Positions 22,925 through 31,197 of a stretch of DNA of 64,000 nucleotides are shown in pieces. Positions within the stretch are counted from its first letter, which is position 1; each line of letters begins with the position of its first letter. The notes below the pieces were generated by a model. It ran no database searches, was not told the origin of the DNA, and worked only from the letters and a program-made list of their open reading frames with translations. The DNA comes from an uncultured Dongia sp. (lineage in GTDB: Bacteria > Pseudomonadota > Alphaproteobacteria > Dongiales > Dongiaceae), in NCBI RefSeq assembly GCF_936916975.1, contig NZ_CAKZGO010000003.1, positions 186,001 to 250,000 of the forward strand, in the 5' to 3' direction. Made by a program: the position numbers and the translations under genes.

Positions 22925-25837
22925 TCACATCTCCTGCCGCTTGTTCTCGGGGTCGTAGAACGGATATTTCGTCACCACACCCATGATACGTTTGCCACCA
23001 TCGACCTTGATGGTGAATTCACTGCCGGGGTTGGCATCGTCACCATGCACGTAAGCCAGGCCCACCACCTTAGCAAGGCTGGGCGAATGCACCGCCGAGG
23101 TGACACGCCCCACGATCTCCTCGCCCTTCAGCACCAGATGGCACTCCTCGGGGCAGGGATCGGCGGCGTTCTTCAAGGTAAAGCCGACGAGCTTCCGCAC
23201 CAGCTTCGTCTTCGCCATGATCTCGGTCGAGCGGCCGCCGACGAAGAACGGCTTGGTCTTGGCGAGCGCCCAGGGCATGTCGGCTTCCCAGACATTGGTG
23301 AGGCCATCGGTGTCTTGGGAAACGATGATATGGCCCTTCTCCAGGCGCAAAACGCGCTGTGCCTCGACGCCGAAGGGCTTGATCCCTTCCGGCTTGCCGG
23401 CCTCAAGCAGTGCATCCCACAGCGCCTCGCCGAAACCTGCCGGCACATGGATTTCGTAGCCGAGCTCACCGACGAAGCCCACGCGCATCAGGCGGGCCGG
23501 AATGCCCGCGACCGTGCCGGTTTTCACACCCATATAGGGGAAGGCCTCCGGCGACAGGTCGATATCGGTGCAGACCTTCTGCAGCACCGCCCGCGATTTC
23601 GGCCCGGCGATGTTGACGCCGCAGAGTGCTGCCGTGACATTGGCGACATCGACGTCGAGGCGCCATTGCGCGTTCCAGAACAGCATCTGCCGGTAGACCA
23701 CATCGACGCCGCTGGTGGTTGCCGTCACATAGAAATGCTCGTCATGGAACCGGCAGGCGACACCGTCATCGGTGATGACGCCGGAATTATCGGTCATCAG
23801 CACATAGCGCGAGCGACCGAGCGGCTGCTTGGTGTAGCTGAACGTGTACATGCGGTTGAGAAACTCCGCCGCATCCGGCCCGCGCACATCAAGACCGCCC
23901 AGGGTCGAGACATCGATGAGGCCGACATTCTCACGCACCGCCTTCACCTCATTGACGATGGCGGTGGCACGCTCCGCCTTCGTGCCGTAATAACCAGGCC
24001 GCCACCAGACGCCGGCCGGCATCATCTGCGCGCCCAGTTCCAGGTGACGGTGATGCATCGCCGTGCGGCGTTCCGGATCGAACACGCGGCCGGCGAGATG
24101 GCCGAATTTCTCCGGCGTGTAAGGCGGCCGCTGTGTCGTCACATTCATGCCGGCGATGTCGGTGCCGGTTTCGCGCGAGACCACGCGCACCGAGGTCACC
24201 GCGGAGTGGCGCCCCTGGCTCGGCCCCATGCCGACCGTCGAATAACGCTTCAGCAATTCGACATTGTCATAGCCGTCGGCGATGCCGTTGATGAGGTCGT
24301 GATATTTGAGATCCTCGTCGAAATCGACGAAGTCGAAGCCGCGCGCATGGGGAAAGATCGGCCAGGGATGCGTGCGGCCGAGATGGCCCCGCTCGGTGGG
24401 TGCCGCTGGCATCGTCATGACAGTGAGCCCCGCATCCTTGGCAGCCGCCAACCCGGCGCGCGTGCCATCGGCGATGACCGCCTCGAGGTCATAGACATTG
24501 TTGACCGACCCCGCCGCCTGCACATTGGCAGGCAAACTCACCGGCTGGAACATGTGCGACTCCCGGCAATAGCCGAACTTCGCCCCGGCGTGGTGCAGCA
24601 ACTGCCCCGCCGGGCTGAACCCCACCGACATCAGGATGAGATCGCAGGGGGCGGTGAAACCGCCGGCACCAAACGTACCTTCACCCGAGACCGGCGCCAG
24701 CACTGCGCCGGAGATATGCGTCTTCTGCGCATAGAGCGCTTCCGAGATCCCGTGGCCAAGATGGATGGCGACACCGCGCGCCTTGACCGCCGCCACCAGC
24801 GGCGAATTCGACAATGTCGGCCTGAGATCGGCAATCGCATTCACCGCGACACCCGCCTCCATGAGGTCGAGCGCCGCGCCATAGGCATCGTCATTGGCGG
24901 CGAGGATGACCGCAGTACGGCCAGGCCGCACGCCATAGAGATGAATGAGGCGCTGGGCGGCACTCGCCATCATCACGCCGGGCAGGTCGTTGTTGCGGAA
25001 CACCGCCGGCTGCTCGATCGAGCCGGTCGCCACCACAATCGACTTCACCCGCAGTTTGTAGAAGCGGTTGCCCTTGATCACCGGAATCCAATTATCGGAA
25101 AAGACGCCCGAGCAGATGGCACCCGTCATGACGGTGAGATTCTTCACGCCCTCCGGTGACATCTCCCGCAGCAGCGACGGCGCCCGCAGCCCTTCCGCAT
25201 CGAAGCGCGCGTAACCCAACGACCCGCCGACCGCCGCATTCTCCTCGATAAGAATCACCTCGGCACCCGCTTCCGCCGCGGCCCGTGCCGCCGCGAGGCC
25301 CGCCGGCCCGCCGCCGATCACCGCCACATCGGCAAACAGATACTGCTTGTCGTAATAGCTCTCATGAAAATCCGCGGTGGGATCGATGGCGCCCAGACCC
25401 GTCATGGCACGCACGATCGGCTCCCAGAATTTCCAGGAATTCCGTTTCTCGTTAAACGTCTTGTAATAGAAGCCGACCGGCAAAAACCGGTGCACCAGCT
25501 CCACGACCCGCGCCATGTCGCTGTCGAAGGAGCCGAAATAATTCTGCGCCTTCACCTTCAGCCCATTGGCCGCCGGATATTTATCGGCGAGACAATTGGG
25601 TTCCTGCGGCAGCTGCACCAGCGTATTGGCATCCTGGCCCGCCATGGTCAGCACACCGCGCGGCCGGTGATATTTGAACGAGCGCGAGATCATCCATTGA
25701 TCATTGGCACAGAGCGCCGAGGCGATGGTATCGCCCTTGAAGCCGGTGATCGTGCGGCCTTCGAAATCGAAGCTCACCGTCTCATCGCGATTGATGAGGC
25801 GGCCGAAGGGTTCTGGCAGGCGGTTGATCTCGCTCAT
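22925..25837 (-). CDS. mgdC: N-methylglutamate dehydrogenase subunit C (sarcosine oxidase alpha-like)
   Basis: 970 aa from ATG 25837, which overlaps the mgdB stop by one base. The N-terminal ferredoxin-like fold (about 10-100) lacks a cluster-type cysteine motif. A pyridine-nucleotide/FAD domain (about 170-510) has 'VIGGGPAGLAAARAAAEAG' and 'VVATGSIEQPAVFRNNDLPG'. The C-terminal half (about 600-970) is a GcvT-like folate domain with 'VGFVGELGYEIHVPAGFG' and 'RLEKGHIIVSQDTDGLTN'. It would take the methyl-derived C1 unit to tetrahydrofolate as 5,10-methylene-THF. Near 1000 aa is normal for SoxA. Confidence 0.9.
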   Translation of the reverse strand: MSEINRLPEPFGRLINRDETVSFDFEGRTITGFKGDTIASALCANDQWMISRSFKYHRPRGVLTMAGQDANTLVQLPQEPNCLADKYPAANGLKVKAQNYFGSFDSDMARVVELVHRFLPVGFYYKTFNEKRNSWKFWEPIVRAMTGLGAIDPTADFHESYYDKQYLFADVAVIGGGPAGLAAARAAAEAGAEVILIEENAAVGGSLGYARFDAEGLRAPSLLREMSPEGVKNLTVMTGAICSGVFSDNWIPVIKGNRFYKLRVKSIVVATGSIEQPAVFRNNDLPGVMMASAAQRLIHLYGVRPGRTAVILAANDDAYGAALDLMEAGVAVNAIADLRPTLSNSPLVAAVKARGVAIHLGHGISEALYAQKTHISGAVLAPVSGEGTFGAGGFTAPCDLILMSVGFSPAGQLLHHAGAKFGYCRESHMFQPVSLPANVQAAGSVNNVYDLEAVIADGTRAGLAAAKDAGLTVMTMPAAPTERGHLGRTHPWPIFPHARGFDFVDFDEDLKYHDLINGIADGYDNVELLKRYSTVGMGPSQGRHSAVTSVRVVSRETGTDIAGMNVTTQRPPYTPEKFGHLAGRVFDPERRTAMHHRHLELGAQMMPAGVWWRPGYYGTKAERATAIVNEVKAVRENVGLIDVSTLGGLDVRGPDAAEFLNRMYTFSYTKQPLGRSRYVLMTDNSGVITDDGVACRFHDEHFYVTATTSGVDVVYRQMLFWNAQWRLDVDVANVTAALCGVNIAGPKSRAVLQKVCTDIDLSPEAFPYMGVKTGTVAGIPARLMRVGFVGELGYEIHVPAGFGEALWDALLEAGKPEGIKPFGVEAQRVLRLEKGHIIVSQDTDGLTNVWEADMPWALAKTKPFFVGGRSTEIMAKTKLVRKLVGFTLKNAADPCPEECHLVLKGEEIVGRVTSAVHSPSLAKVVGLAYVHGDDANPGSEFTIKVDGGKRIMGVVTKYPFYDPENKRQEM

Positions 25838-26133
25838 CACTTCGTCTCCGCCTTCTTAGAAAATTCCACACGGCTATTGAACACGTCACCCGCCGCATAG
25901 GTCTTCAGAATCTCATCGGTGATCGTATTGCGCTCGGCGATGAACCAGAACGAGGTCGGCACATGGCACCACCATTCGCGCACGACGCCGGCTTCATTGT
26001 TCTCCAGGAACAACCAATCGGCCCAGACCTTGTCGTCGACGCTGGCGGGATCGGGCATCGGCTTTACCTCGCCGCCCCAGGCGAATTCGCTGATGTTGCG
26101 CGGGCCGTTCAAGGGGCAATTCATGACTTTCAT
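25837..26133 (-). CDS. mgdB: N-methylglutamate dehydrogenase subunit B (sarcosine oxidase delta-like)
   Basis: 98 aa from ATG 26133; the in-frame extension to 26244 overlaps mgdA and is rejected. SoxD features are 'CPLNGPRNISEFAWGGE' and 'EWWCHVPTSFWFIAERNT'. In characterised SoxD four ligands bind zinc: two Cys in a CxxC near the N-terminus, then a His and a Cys. Here the CxxC reads C-P-L-N and the Cys after the His reads Ser, so two of four ligands are missing. Small structural subunit. Confidence 0.85.
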   Translation of the reverse strand: MKVMNCPLNGPRNISEFAWGGEVKPMPDPASVDDKVWADWLFLENNEAGVVREWWCHVPTSFWFIAERNTITDEILKTYAAGDVFNSRVEFSKKAETK

Positions 26134-26146
26134 TTCGTGTCTCCCC

Positions 26147-27403
26147 TCAATGGCCGACCGAGGCTGCACCCTTTTCACCGACCTGGGCGTAGTCGACGAA
26201 ACGGTCGAGATAGAACGGCTTGATGAGATCATGCGGACTGTCATGGGCGATGGTATGCGCCATGGTCATGCCGCAGACCGGCGTCGCCTTGAAGCCCCAG
26301 GTGCCCCAGCCACTGTCGATGTAATAGTTTTTCACGGGGGTGAGGCCCATGATCGGGCTGAAATCCGGTGTCATGTCGGTCATGCCGGCCCATTGCCGCA
26401 TCACCTTCACCTCACCCAGCATGGGCAGGAGTTCCAGCATATGGCCGAGCAGGCCTTCCTTGAAATCCAGGGTCGAGCGCGTGTTGTAAAGACCATAGGG
26501 ATCGGTCGATCCACCCATGACAAGCTCACCGCGCGAGCTCTGGCTGACATAGACATGGAGCGAACCCGAGACGATGATCTGGTCGAGGAACGGCTTCAAC
26601 GGCACGCTGACGCAGGCCTGCAGCGGAATGGTTTTGATCGGCAGGCGGAAGCCCGCCATCTTCGCCACCACCGAGGTGTTGCCGGCGACCGCCTGCATCA
26701 CCCGGTTCGCATAGACAGTGCCGCGCGAGGTTTCGACGCCTTTGACCGTGCCGTTCTCGATGATGAGGCCATTGACCGCCGTCTGCTGGTGGATTTCGAC
26801 GCCCATCTTGGCGGCACCCCTGGCATAGGCCCAGGCCACGGCATCATGCCGCGCGATCGATCCCGGCGGATGGAACAAGGCACCCATGATCGGATAGCGT
26901 ACATGGTCCGACATGTTGAGATGCGGGCAGAGCTTCGCGATCTGGTCCGGATAGATGAGTTCGGAATCGACGCCCAATTGCTTGTTCACCTCGGCGCGCC
27001 AGCGGCTGGTGCGCATCGCGGCATCGGTATGCGCCAGGGTGAAATGGCCGCGTTCCGAATAGAGGATGTTGAAATCCAGCTCCTGGCTGAACTCGCGGTA
27101 GAGCTTCAGCGACTGCTCGTAGAAGCGGACACCTTCCGGCGTCAAATAGTTGGAACGGATGATCGCCGTGTTGCGCGCCGTGTTGCCGCCGGCGAGATAC
27201 CCGCGCTCCAGGATGCAGACATTGGTGATGCCATGGGTCTTGGCGAGGTAATAGGCGCAGGCCAATGCATGGCCGCCGCCGCCGATGATCACCACGTCAT
27301 AGGATTTCTTGAGATCCTGGGCCTTGGGGATGAACCGCTCGGCCGGATATTTGCCACTGAGGCCGTAACGCAGGATCTTGAGGGGGAAGAAAGCTGGCAG
27401 CAT
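26147..27403 (-). CDS. mgdA: N-methylglutamate dehydrogenase subunit A (sarcosine oxidase beta-like)
   Basis: 418-aa FAD amine-oxidising subunit. It has the Rossmann 'YDVVIIGGGGHALACAYYLAKTHG', 'ILERGYLAGGNTARNTAIIRSNY' and 'IARHDAVAWAYARGA'; the His in this last block is the position that carries FMN covalently in heterotetrameric sarcosine oxidases. The C-terminal 'GWGTWGFKATPVCGMTMAHTI' closes the active site. It would oxidise N-methylglutamate to glutamate plus a C1 unit. First gene of mgdABCD-glxA, with a GAGG ribosome site about 10 bases upstream of the ATG. An upstream palindrome may control it. Confidence 0.9.
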   Translation of the reverse strand: MLPAFFPLKILRYGLSGKYPAERFIPKAQDLKKSYDVVIIGGGGHALACAYYLAKTHGITNVCILERGYLAGGNTARNTAIIRSNYLTPEGVRFYEQSLKLYREFSQELDFNILYSERGHFTLAHTDAAMRTSRWRAEVNKQLGVDSELIYPDQIAKLCPHLNMSDHVRYPIMGALFHPPGSIARHDAVAWAYARGAAKMGVEIHQQTAVNGLIIENGTVKGVETSRGTVYANRVMQAVAGNTSVVAKMAGFRLPIKTIPLQACVSVPLKPFLDQIIVSGSLHVYVSQSSRGELVMGGSTDPYGLYNTRSTLDFKEGLLGHMLELLPMLGEVKVMRQWAGMTDMTPDFSPIMGLTPVKNYYIDSGWGTWGFKATPVCGMTMAHTIAHDSPHDLIKPFYLDRFVDYAQVGEKGAASVGH

Positions 27404-27452
27404 GGGGGTAGCCTCGCCTGAATCCGTCGTGATGGCGGCAATGCTATCTCAG

Positions 27453-27501
27453 CCGATTTTGCGCCATTGTCAATTATCGACAATCGATGACGTAAAATCG
27501 G
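27453..27501 (-). promoter_or_regulatory. palindromic operator candidate and -35 upstream of mgdA
   Basis: CCGATTTT (27453-27460) and AAAATCGG (27494-27501) flank an inner inverted repeat ATTGTC (27466-27471) / GACAAT (27479-27484). The minus strand reads TTGACA at 27473-27468, as at the mgsA promoter; the -10 is weak (GAGATA at a 17-base spacing). The site lies 50-100 bases before the mgdA start and is a plausible binding site for a local regulator. Confidence 0.5.
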
Positions 27502-27546
27502 CAGGGCGGTTGAGGCTGATCGGCACCCCACGGGTCGCACTTCTAG

Positions 27547-27653
27547 CCCTCCCCCTTCAGGGGGAGGGTTGGGTGGGGGCATGGGTGATGGTCTAATAAT
27601 GAAGCGGGACTGAACGCGGCCCCCACCCCGGCCCTCCCCCTGAAGGGGGAGGG
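27547..27653. repeat. long inverted repeat of CCCTCCCCC-type hairpins
   Basis: Two hairpins, 27547-27568 (CCCTCCCCCTTCAGGGGGAG..) and 27632-27653 (CCCTCCCCCTGAAGGGGGAG..), are in inverted orientation. The inverted symmetry extends inward over GTGGGGGC / GCCCCCAC, giving arms of about 34 bases. This resembles a dispersed REP/MITE-like element; related C/G-rich hairpins occur at 1851-1875 and 49422-49566. It lies between the mgdA promoter and the LysR stop and could also terminate the LysR gene. Confidence 0.75.
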
Positions 27654-27668
27654 AGGTTTCATCGCCCC

Positions 27669-28601
27669 TTACGGCAATGCCGTCGCAGCACTCTCCCTTG
27701 CGCGGTCCAGCAGCCAGTTGCGCAGCAAGGTCGTGGCGGTCCGCGGCCGGGCGCCGATCGGCTCGATCAGATGGAAACCGAAATCGGTCACCATCACTTC
27801 CTCGACCGGCCGCACCAGCCGCTTGTCATGCAGGAACTCGTCGACAAAGTAGCGCCAGCCCAGACCAATGCCTTCGCCGGCGATGGCGGCCTGGATCAGC
27901 AGCGGGTAGGAGTTGAAGCGGATGCGTGCCGACGGCATTTTCGGCTTCTCCGGCAGCCCTTGCGACCAGTCTTCCCAATTCAGCCAGCGCGGATCGGCCG
28001 ATTCATATTCGAGCAGCGGCGTTGCGCGGAAGTCTTCCAGGCTCAGCGGCAGCTTCCGGCCCTTGAGCAAAGCGGGTGCCGCCACCGGGAACATTTCACC
28101 CCCGAACAGGCGGGTGGCATTGACCGCCGGCCAATGGCCGTCGCCATAGCGGATCGCCATGTCGATGCGCTCCTCGGCGAGGTCACCCAGCGCATCTGAC
28201 GCCACCAGGCGCAAATCGATATTGGGATTGGCGGAGCGGAAGCCGGGTAAGCGCGGCATCAGCCAGAAGGTCGAAAAGCCCAGTGTGGCACCGATCGTGA
28301 CATTGCGCCGCCCCTGCTGCTGGCGCAGCGTCGTGGCGGTGTCCGAGATCGAGGTCAACCCCGCCGTCACCGAGCGATAGAGGATGTCCCCTTCCGGCGT
28401 CAGGCGCATGCCGCGGCGTGAACGGGAGAACAGCAATACACCGAGGTCGGATTCCAATTGCTGGATCTGCCGGCTGATGGCGGCCTGGGTCAGGCTGAGT
28501 TCGCGGCCGGCGGCCGTGAAACTCTCCAAACGTCCGGCCGCCTCAAAGGCGACCAGCGAATTGAGAGGCGGCAGTGATCGGCGCAGGGAAGGACGTGCCA
28601 T
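27669..28601 (-). CDS. LysR family transcriptional regulator, GcvA-like
   Basis: 310 aa from ATG 28601; the upstream in-frame codons lack a start with a good ribosome site. The N-terminal winged HTH is at about 7-65 ('LPPLNSLVAFEAAGRLESFTAAGRELSLTQAAISRQIQQLE'), followed by a periplasmic-binding-like effector domain with GcvA-type 'DMAIRYGDGHWP'. Divergent from the Rieske oxygenase gene (188-base spacer), so it probably controls that gene. Confidence 0.9.
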   Translation of the reverse strand: MARPSLRRSLPPLNSLVAFEAAGRLESFTAAGRELSLTQAAISRQIQQLESDLGVLLFSRSRRGMRLTPEGDILYRSVTAGLTSISDTATTLRQQQGRRNVTIGATLGFSTFWLMPRLPGFRSANPNIDLRLVASDALGDLAEERIDMAIRYGDGHWPAVNATRLFGGEMFPVAAPALLKGRKLPLSLEDFRATPLLEYESADPRWLNWEDWSQGLPEKPKMPSARIRFNSYPLLIQAAIAGEGIGLGWRYFVDEFLHDKRLVRPVEEVMVTDFGFHLIEPIGARPRTATTLLRNWLLDRARESAATALP

Positions 28602-28789
28602 GGCGATTCCATCAACATTGGGCTTGTCTCTATAACGCAGGCTTGCGACGGCATAAAGCCCGCGCATGAGTCGGGCCCGAACGTGGTTCGGCGTCATTAC
28701 AGGGCTTCATGCCGGGATCACACAAGGGCGGATTTACTTCTCAGGGACCCTGGCTGAGAGTGCCCCGACTATTTAGCCAGGAGCCGCCC

Positions 28790-29983
28790 GTGCAACCCCG
28801 CCCCTCTTCTGCCCATTGGGATTCATCTCGCCTGCCCTTCGACCCCGCCGCCCTCGAGCGCGTGCTGGAGCCGATCGAGACGGCCCGCGGCTTGCCCAAC
28901 GAGGCCTATGCCAGCGAGGCTTTTCGTGAATGGGAGCGCGACCGCGTTATCGCCAAGACCTGGTTCTGCATCGGCTTCGGCCGCGACGTCGCCAACTTCG
29001 GCGATGCCTTCCCCTCCGACGTTCTCGGCCTGCCGGTCCTTATGCTGCGGCGCTATGACGGCACCATCGGCGTTTTTCACAATGTCTGCTCGCATCGCGG
29101 CGCACAGCTGGTGACACAGGCCTGCAGCGTCAAGCGGCGCCTGCGCTGCCCGTATCACTCATGGGTCTACGATCTCGACGGCACGCTCATCGGCACGCCG
29201 CATATCGGCGGCCCGCGCGTCAACGAAACGCCCGGCTTCGACAAAAGCGAACATGGTCTGAAGCCAGTACGCAGCGCTGTCTTCTGGGACATGGTGTTCG
29301 TCAACATGAGCGGCGATGCCGAGCCGTTCGAGACCTTCATCAAGCCGCTCAAGGATCGCTGGGCCGATTTCGACATGAGCCGCATCCGTCACCCGGGCGA
29401 GGTGGGCAGCCTCAAGCTCACCGTCAACTGCAACTGGAAACTCGCGGTCGAGAATTACTGCGAATCCTATCACCTGCCCTCGATCCATCCCGGCCTCAAT
29501 TCATACTCGAAGCTGGAAGACCACTATCATATCGAGGAACCGGGACATTTCTCCGGCCAGGGCACCCATGTCTACGCGCCGCTGCTGGTCGAAGGCGGAC
29601 CCAATCTGCCGCAATTCCCGGACCTGCCGTCGAAATGGGACAGGGCTGCGGAATATGCCTCACTCTTCCCCAATGTGCTGCTCGGCATCCACCGCGATCA
29701 CTATTACGCGATCCGGTTGGAACCGGTATCGCTGGGCGTCACGCGCGAGCATCTGGAGATCTACTACATCGACGACGCCTCCGCGGATCCAGTCTTCGAG
29801 CCGGTGAAAGCGGCCAATCTCAAGGCCTGGAAGACGGTGTTCGCCGAAGATGTCGACGTGGTTCAGCGCATGCAGCTCGGCCGCCATTCGCCGGGCTATG
29901 ATGGCGGCGTGTTCTCACCCGCCATGGACGGGCCGACGCATTGTTTCCACCGCTGGCTGGCCAAGAAACTGCTGGCAGGTTGA
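28790..29983 (+). CDS. Rieske-type ring-hydroxylating/N-demethylating oxygenase, alpha subunit
   Basis: About 397 aa from GTG 28790, which has AGGAG 6 bases upstream; ATG 28709 would add 27 residues without resemblance to the family. The Rieske cluster motif is CSHRG...CPYHSW (C-x-H and C-x2-H). The catalytic iron site is in 'NYCESYHLPSIHPGL' with a downstream Asp. Related enzymes demethylate quaternary amines (glycine betaine, stachydrine, carnitine) or hydroxylate aromatic rings. No reductase or ferredoxin gene is adjacent. Closeness to the methylamine cluster makes an N-methyl substrate attractive, but that is inference. Confidence 0.85.
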   Translation: MQPRPSSAHWDSSRLPFDPAALERVLEPIETARGLPNEAYASEAFREWERDRVIAKTWFCIGFGRDVANFGDAFPSDVLGLPVLMLRRYDGTIGVFHNVCSHRGAQLVTQACSVKRRLRCPYHSWVYDLDGTLIGTPHIGGPRVNETPGFDKSEHGLKPVRSAVFWDMVFVNMSGDAEPFETFIKPLKDRWADFDMSRIRHPGEVGSLKLTVNCNWKLAVENYCESYHLPSIHPGLNSYSKLEDHYHIEEPGHFSGQGTHVYAPLLVEGGPNLPQFPDLPSKWDRAAEYASLFPNVLLGIHRDHYYAIRLEPVSLGVTREHLEIYYIDDASADPVFEPVKAANLKAWKTVFAEDVDVVQRMQLGRHSPGYDGGVFSPAMDGPTHCFHRWLAKKLLAG

Positions 29984-30754
29984 TCAGGCAAGGATCTCGA
30001 TGCCGGCGCGACTGAGCACCTGCGCCAAATCGCCCTCTGGCCGGCGGTCGCTGACCATGACGTCAACCTCGCTCAGGGGGCACGCTACCATCAGACTCGC
30101 CTGATCGAATTTGCTGTGGTCGAGCAGCGCCACCCGGCGCTTGGCCCGCGACAGGATGGTGCGCTTGATGGCGCCAATGCCGGGGTGACTTTCATAGAGC
30201 CCTTCGCCCGTGATGCCGGTCGAGCCGACAAAAGCGAGATTGGCATTGTAGCGCTGCAGGAAGTGTTCCGTTTCAGCGCCGATCACACATGCTTCATGGA
30301 GGTCGAGCACACCGGGACAGACATGGACCGTGATATTGGGATTCTGCGCCACGGCAAGAGCTACGGCGATACCGCAAGTTATCACGGTCAGCCGTTCGGC
30401 CTCGGTCGCCAGTAGTTCAGCAAAGTGCATCACGGTCGATCCTGTTTCCAGGATGATGATATCGCCGGGCGAAACCAGGCTCAGCGCCAGCTTTGCAATA
30501 TGCATGCGCTCGCTGCGATGCTCCGCATGCCGCACATTCCAGACCGGTTCGGATGTCACCGTGCGGGCGACCGCACCGCCATAGGTCCGGCTGACCGAGC
30601 CGCTCTCATCCAGTTCGGCAAGATCCCGCCGGATGGTTTCGCCGGAAACACCCAGCGCCTCGGCGAGCTCGCCGATCCGCAAGGTCGTGTTCGATCGCAA
30701 AGCCTCGATGATCTGGTCCTGGCGCTGGCGCTTCTTGGCGGCACTTCGGCCCAT
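29984..30754 (-). CDS. DeoR family transcriptional regulator
   Basis: 256 aa. The N-terminal DeoR winged helix is at about 10-65 ('RQDQIIEALRSNTTLRIGELAEALGVSGETIRRDLAELDESGSVSRTYGGAV'), followed by the DeoR sensor domain with 'ILETGSTVMHFAELL' and 'FVGSTGITGEGLYES'. These bind phosphorylated sugars or related metabolites in other family members. Its stop abuts the convergent Rieske gene. AAGGAG lies 8 bases before the ATG. Target genes are not evident. Confidence 0.9.
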   Translation of the reverse strand: MGRSAAKKRQRQDQIIEALRSNTTLRIGELAEALGVSGETIRRDLAELDESGSVSRTYGGAVARTVTSEPVWNVRHAEHRSERMHIAKLALSLVSPGDIIILETGSTVMHFAELLATEAERLTVITCGIAVALAVAQNPNITVHVCPGVLDLHEACVIGAETEHFLQRYNANLAFVGSTGITGEGLYESHPGIGAIKRTILSRAKRRVALLDHSKFDQASLMVACPLSEVDVMVSDRRPEGDLAQVLSRAGIEILA

Positions 30755-31197
30755 TCTTCCCGCTCCTTAAGCTCGCTTGTCTTGGTCGCAGCCTAATCAG
30801 CTGCGGCCAAAGCCGGAACCCCTGCGCGGAAAATAATGTGGTATTGGGCGAATATTCTGGCCGCCGCTGCCGAAATTGACGGCAGGCCCGCCTATAATTT
30901 TCGATATGGAACAGCACGTTAGGACATATAGTTGTATATCGGTCATTTGGGCTGACTGGAACCGAACAGACGCGATGCAGGCGATATCATGACCACCTCT
31001 CCACCGATTCGCTGACCGGCATGCGTCGCAGGACCGATCACGCGGGTGGCGTTGCAAGGCGCCCTCGCATATCCGCACCTCATCATTGATTGACGCTCGC
31101 GGCCTCCGCCTGAAGCAGTCAAGGCGAGGAAGGCGGCCCAGCCTGCGCGCGCATTATGGTCTTCGCGCCTCGTGCACGGCTCGTTATGCTCCCGGCC
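30755..31197. other. gene-free divergent promoter region
   Basis: 443 bases between the divergent DeoR and glycosyltransferase genes with no supported gene. A perfect TATAAT occurs at 30893-30898 (plus strand) but without a -35 at normal spacing. The surrounding stretch (30885-30960) is AT-richer than average. I see no RNA gene or repeat. Confidence 0.55.

Noticed and set aside
22880-25159. 759-codon open frame antisense to mgdC
   Set aside because: His/Arg-rich translation without family pattern; it is the GC-driven shadow of the real gene. The same holds for long antisense frames over the binding protein (239-1846) and uvrB (56070-57980).
22189-27403. Reading mgdABCD as ordinary sarcosine oxidase
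   Set aside because: Possible for the genes alone, but the mgs/gmaS neighbours and the beta-delta-alpha-gamma order favour N-methylglutamate dehydrogenase; kept as the alternative.
28741-28790. TPP-riboswitch-like GGCTGAGAGTGCCCC before the Rieske gene
   Set aside because: Only the CTGAGA half is present; the second conserved half (CCTGATCTGG) and the proper stems are missing, and the gene is unrelated to thiamine.
30893-30898. Perfect TATAAT taken as a glycosyltransferase promoter
   Set aside because: No -35 at 16-18 bases; TTGACG is only 11 bases away, and the distance to the gene is about 300 bases.
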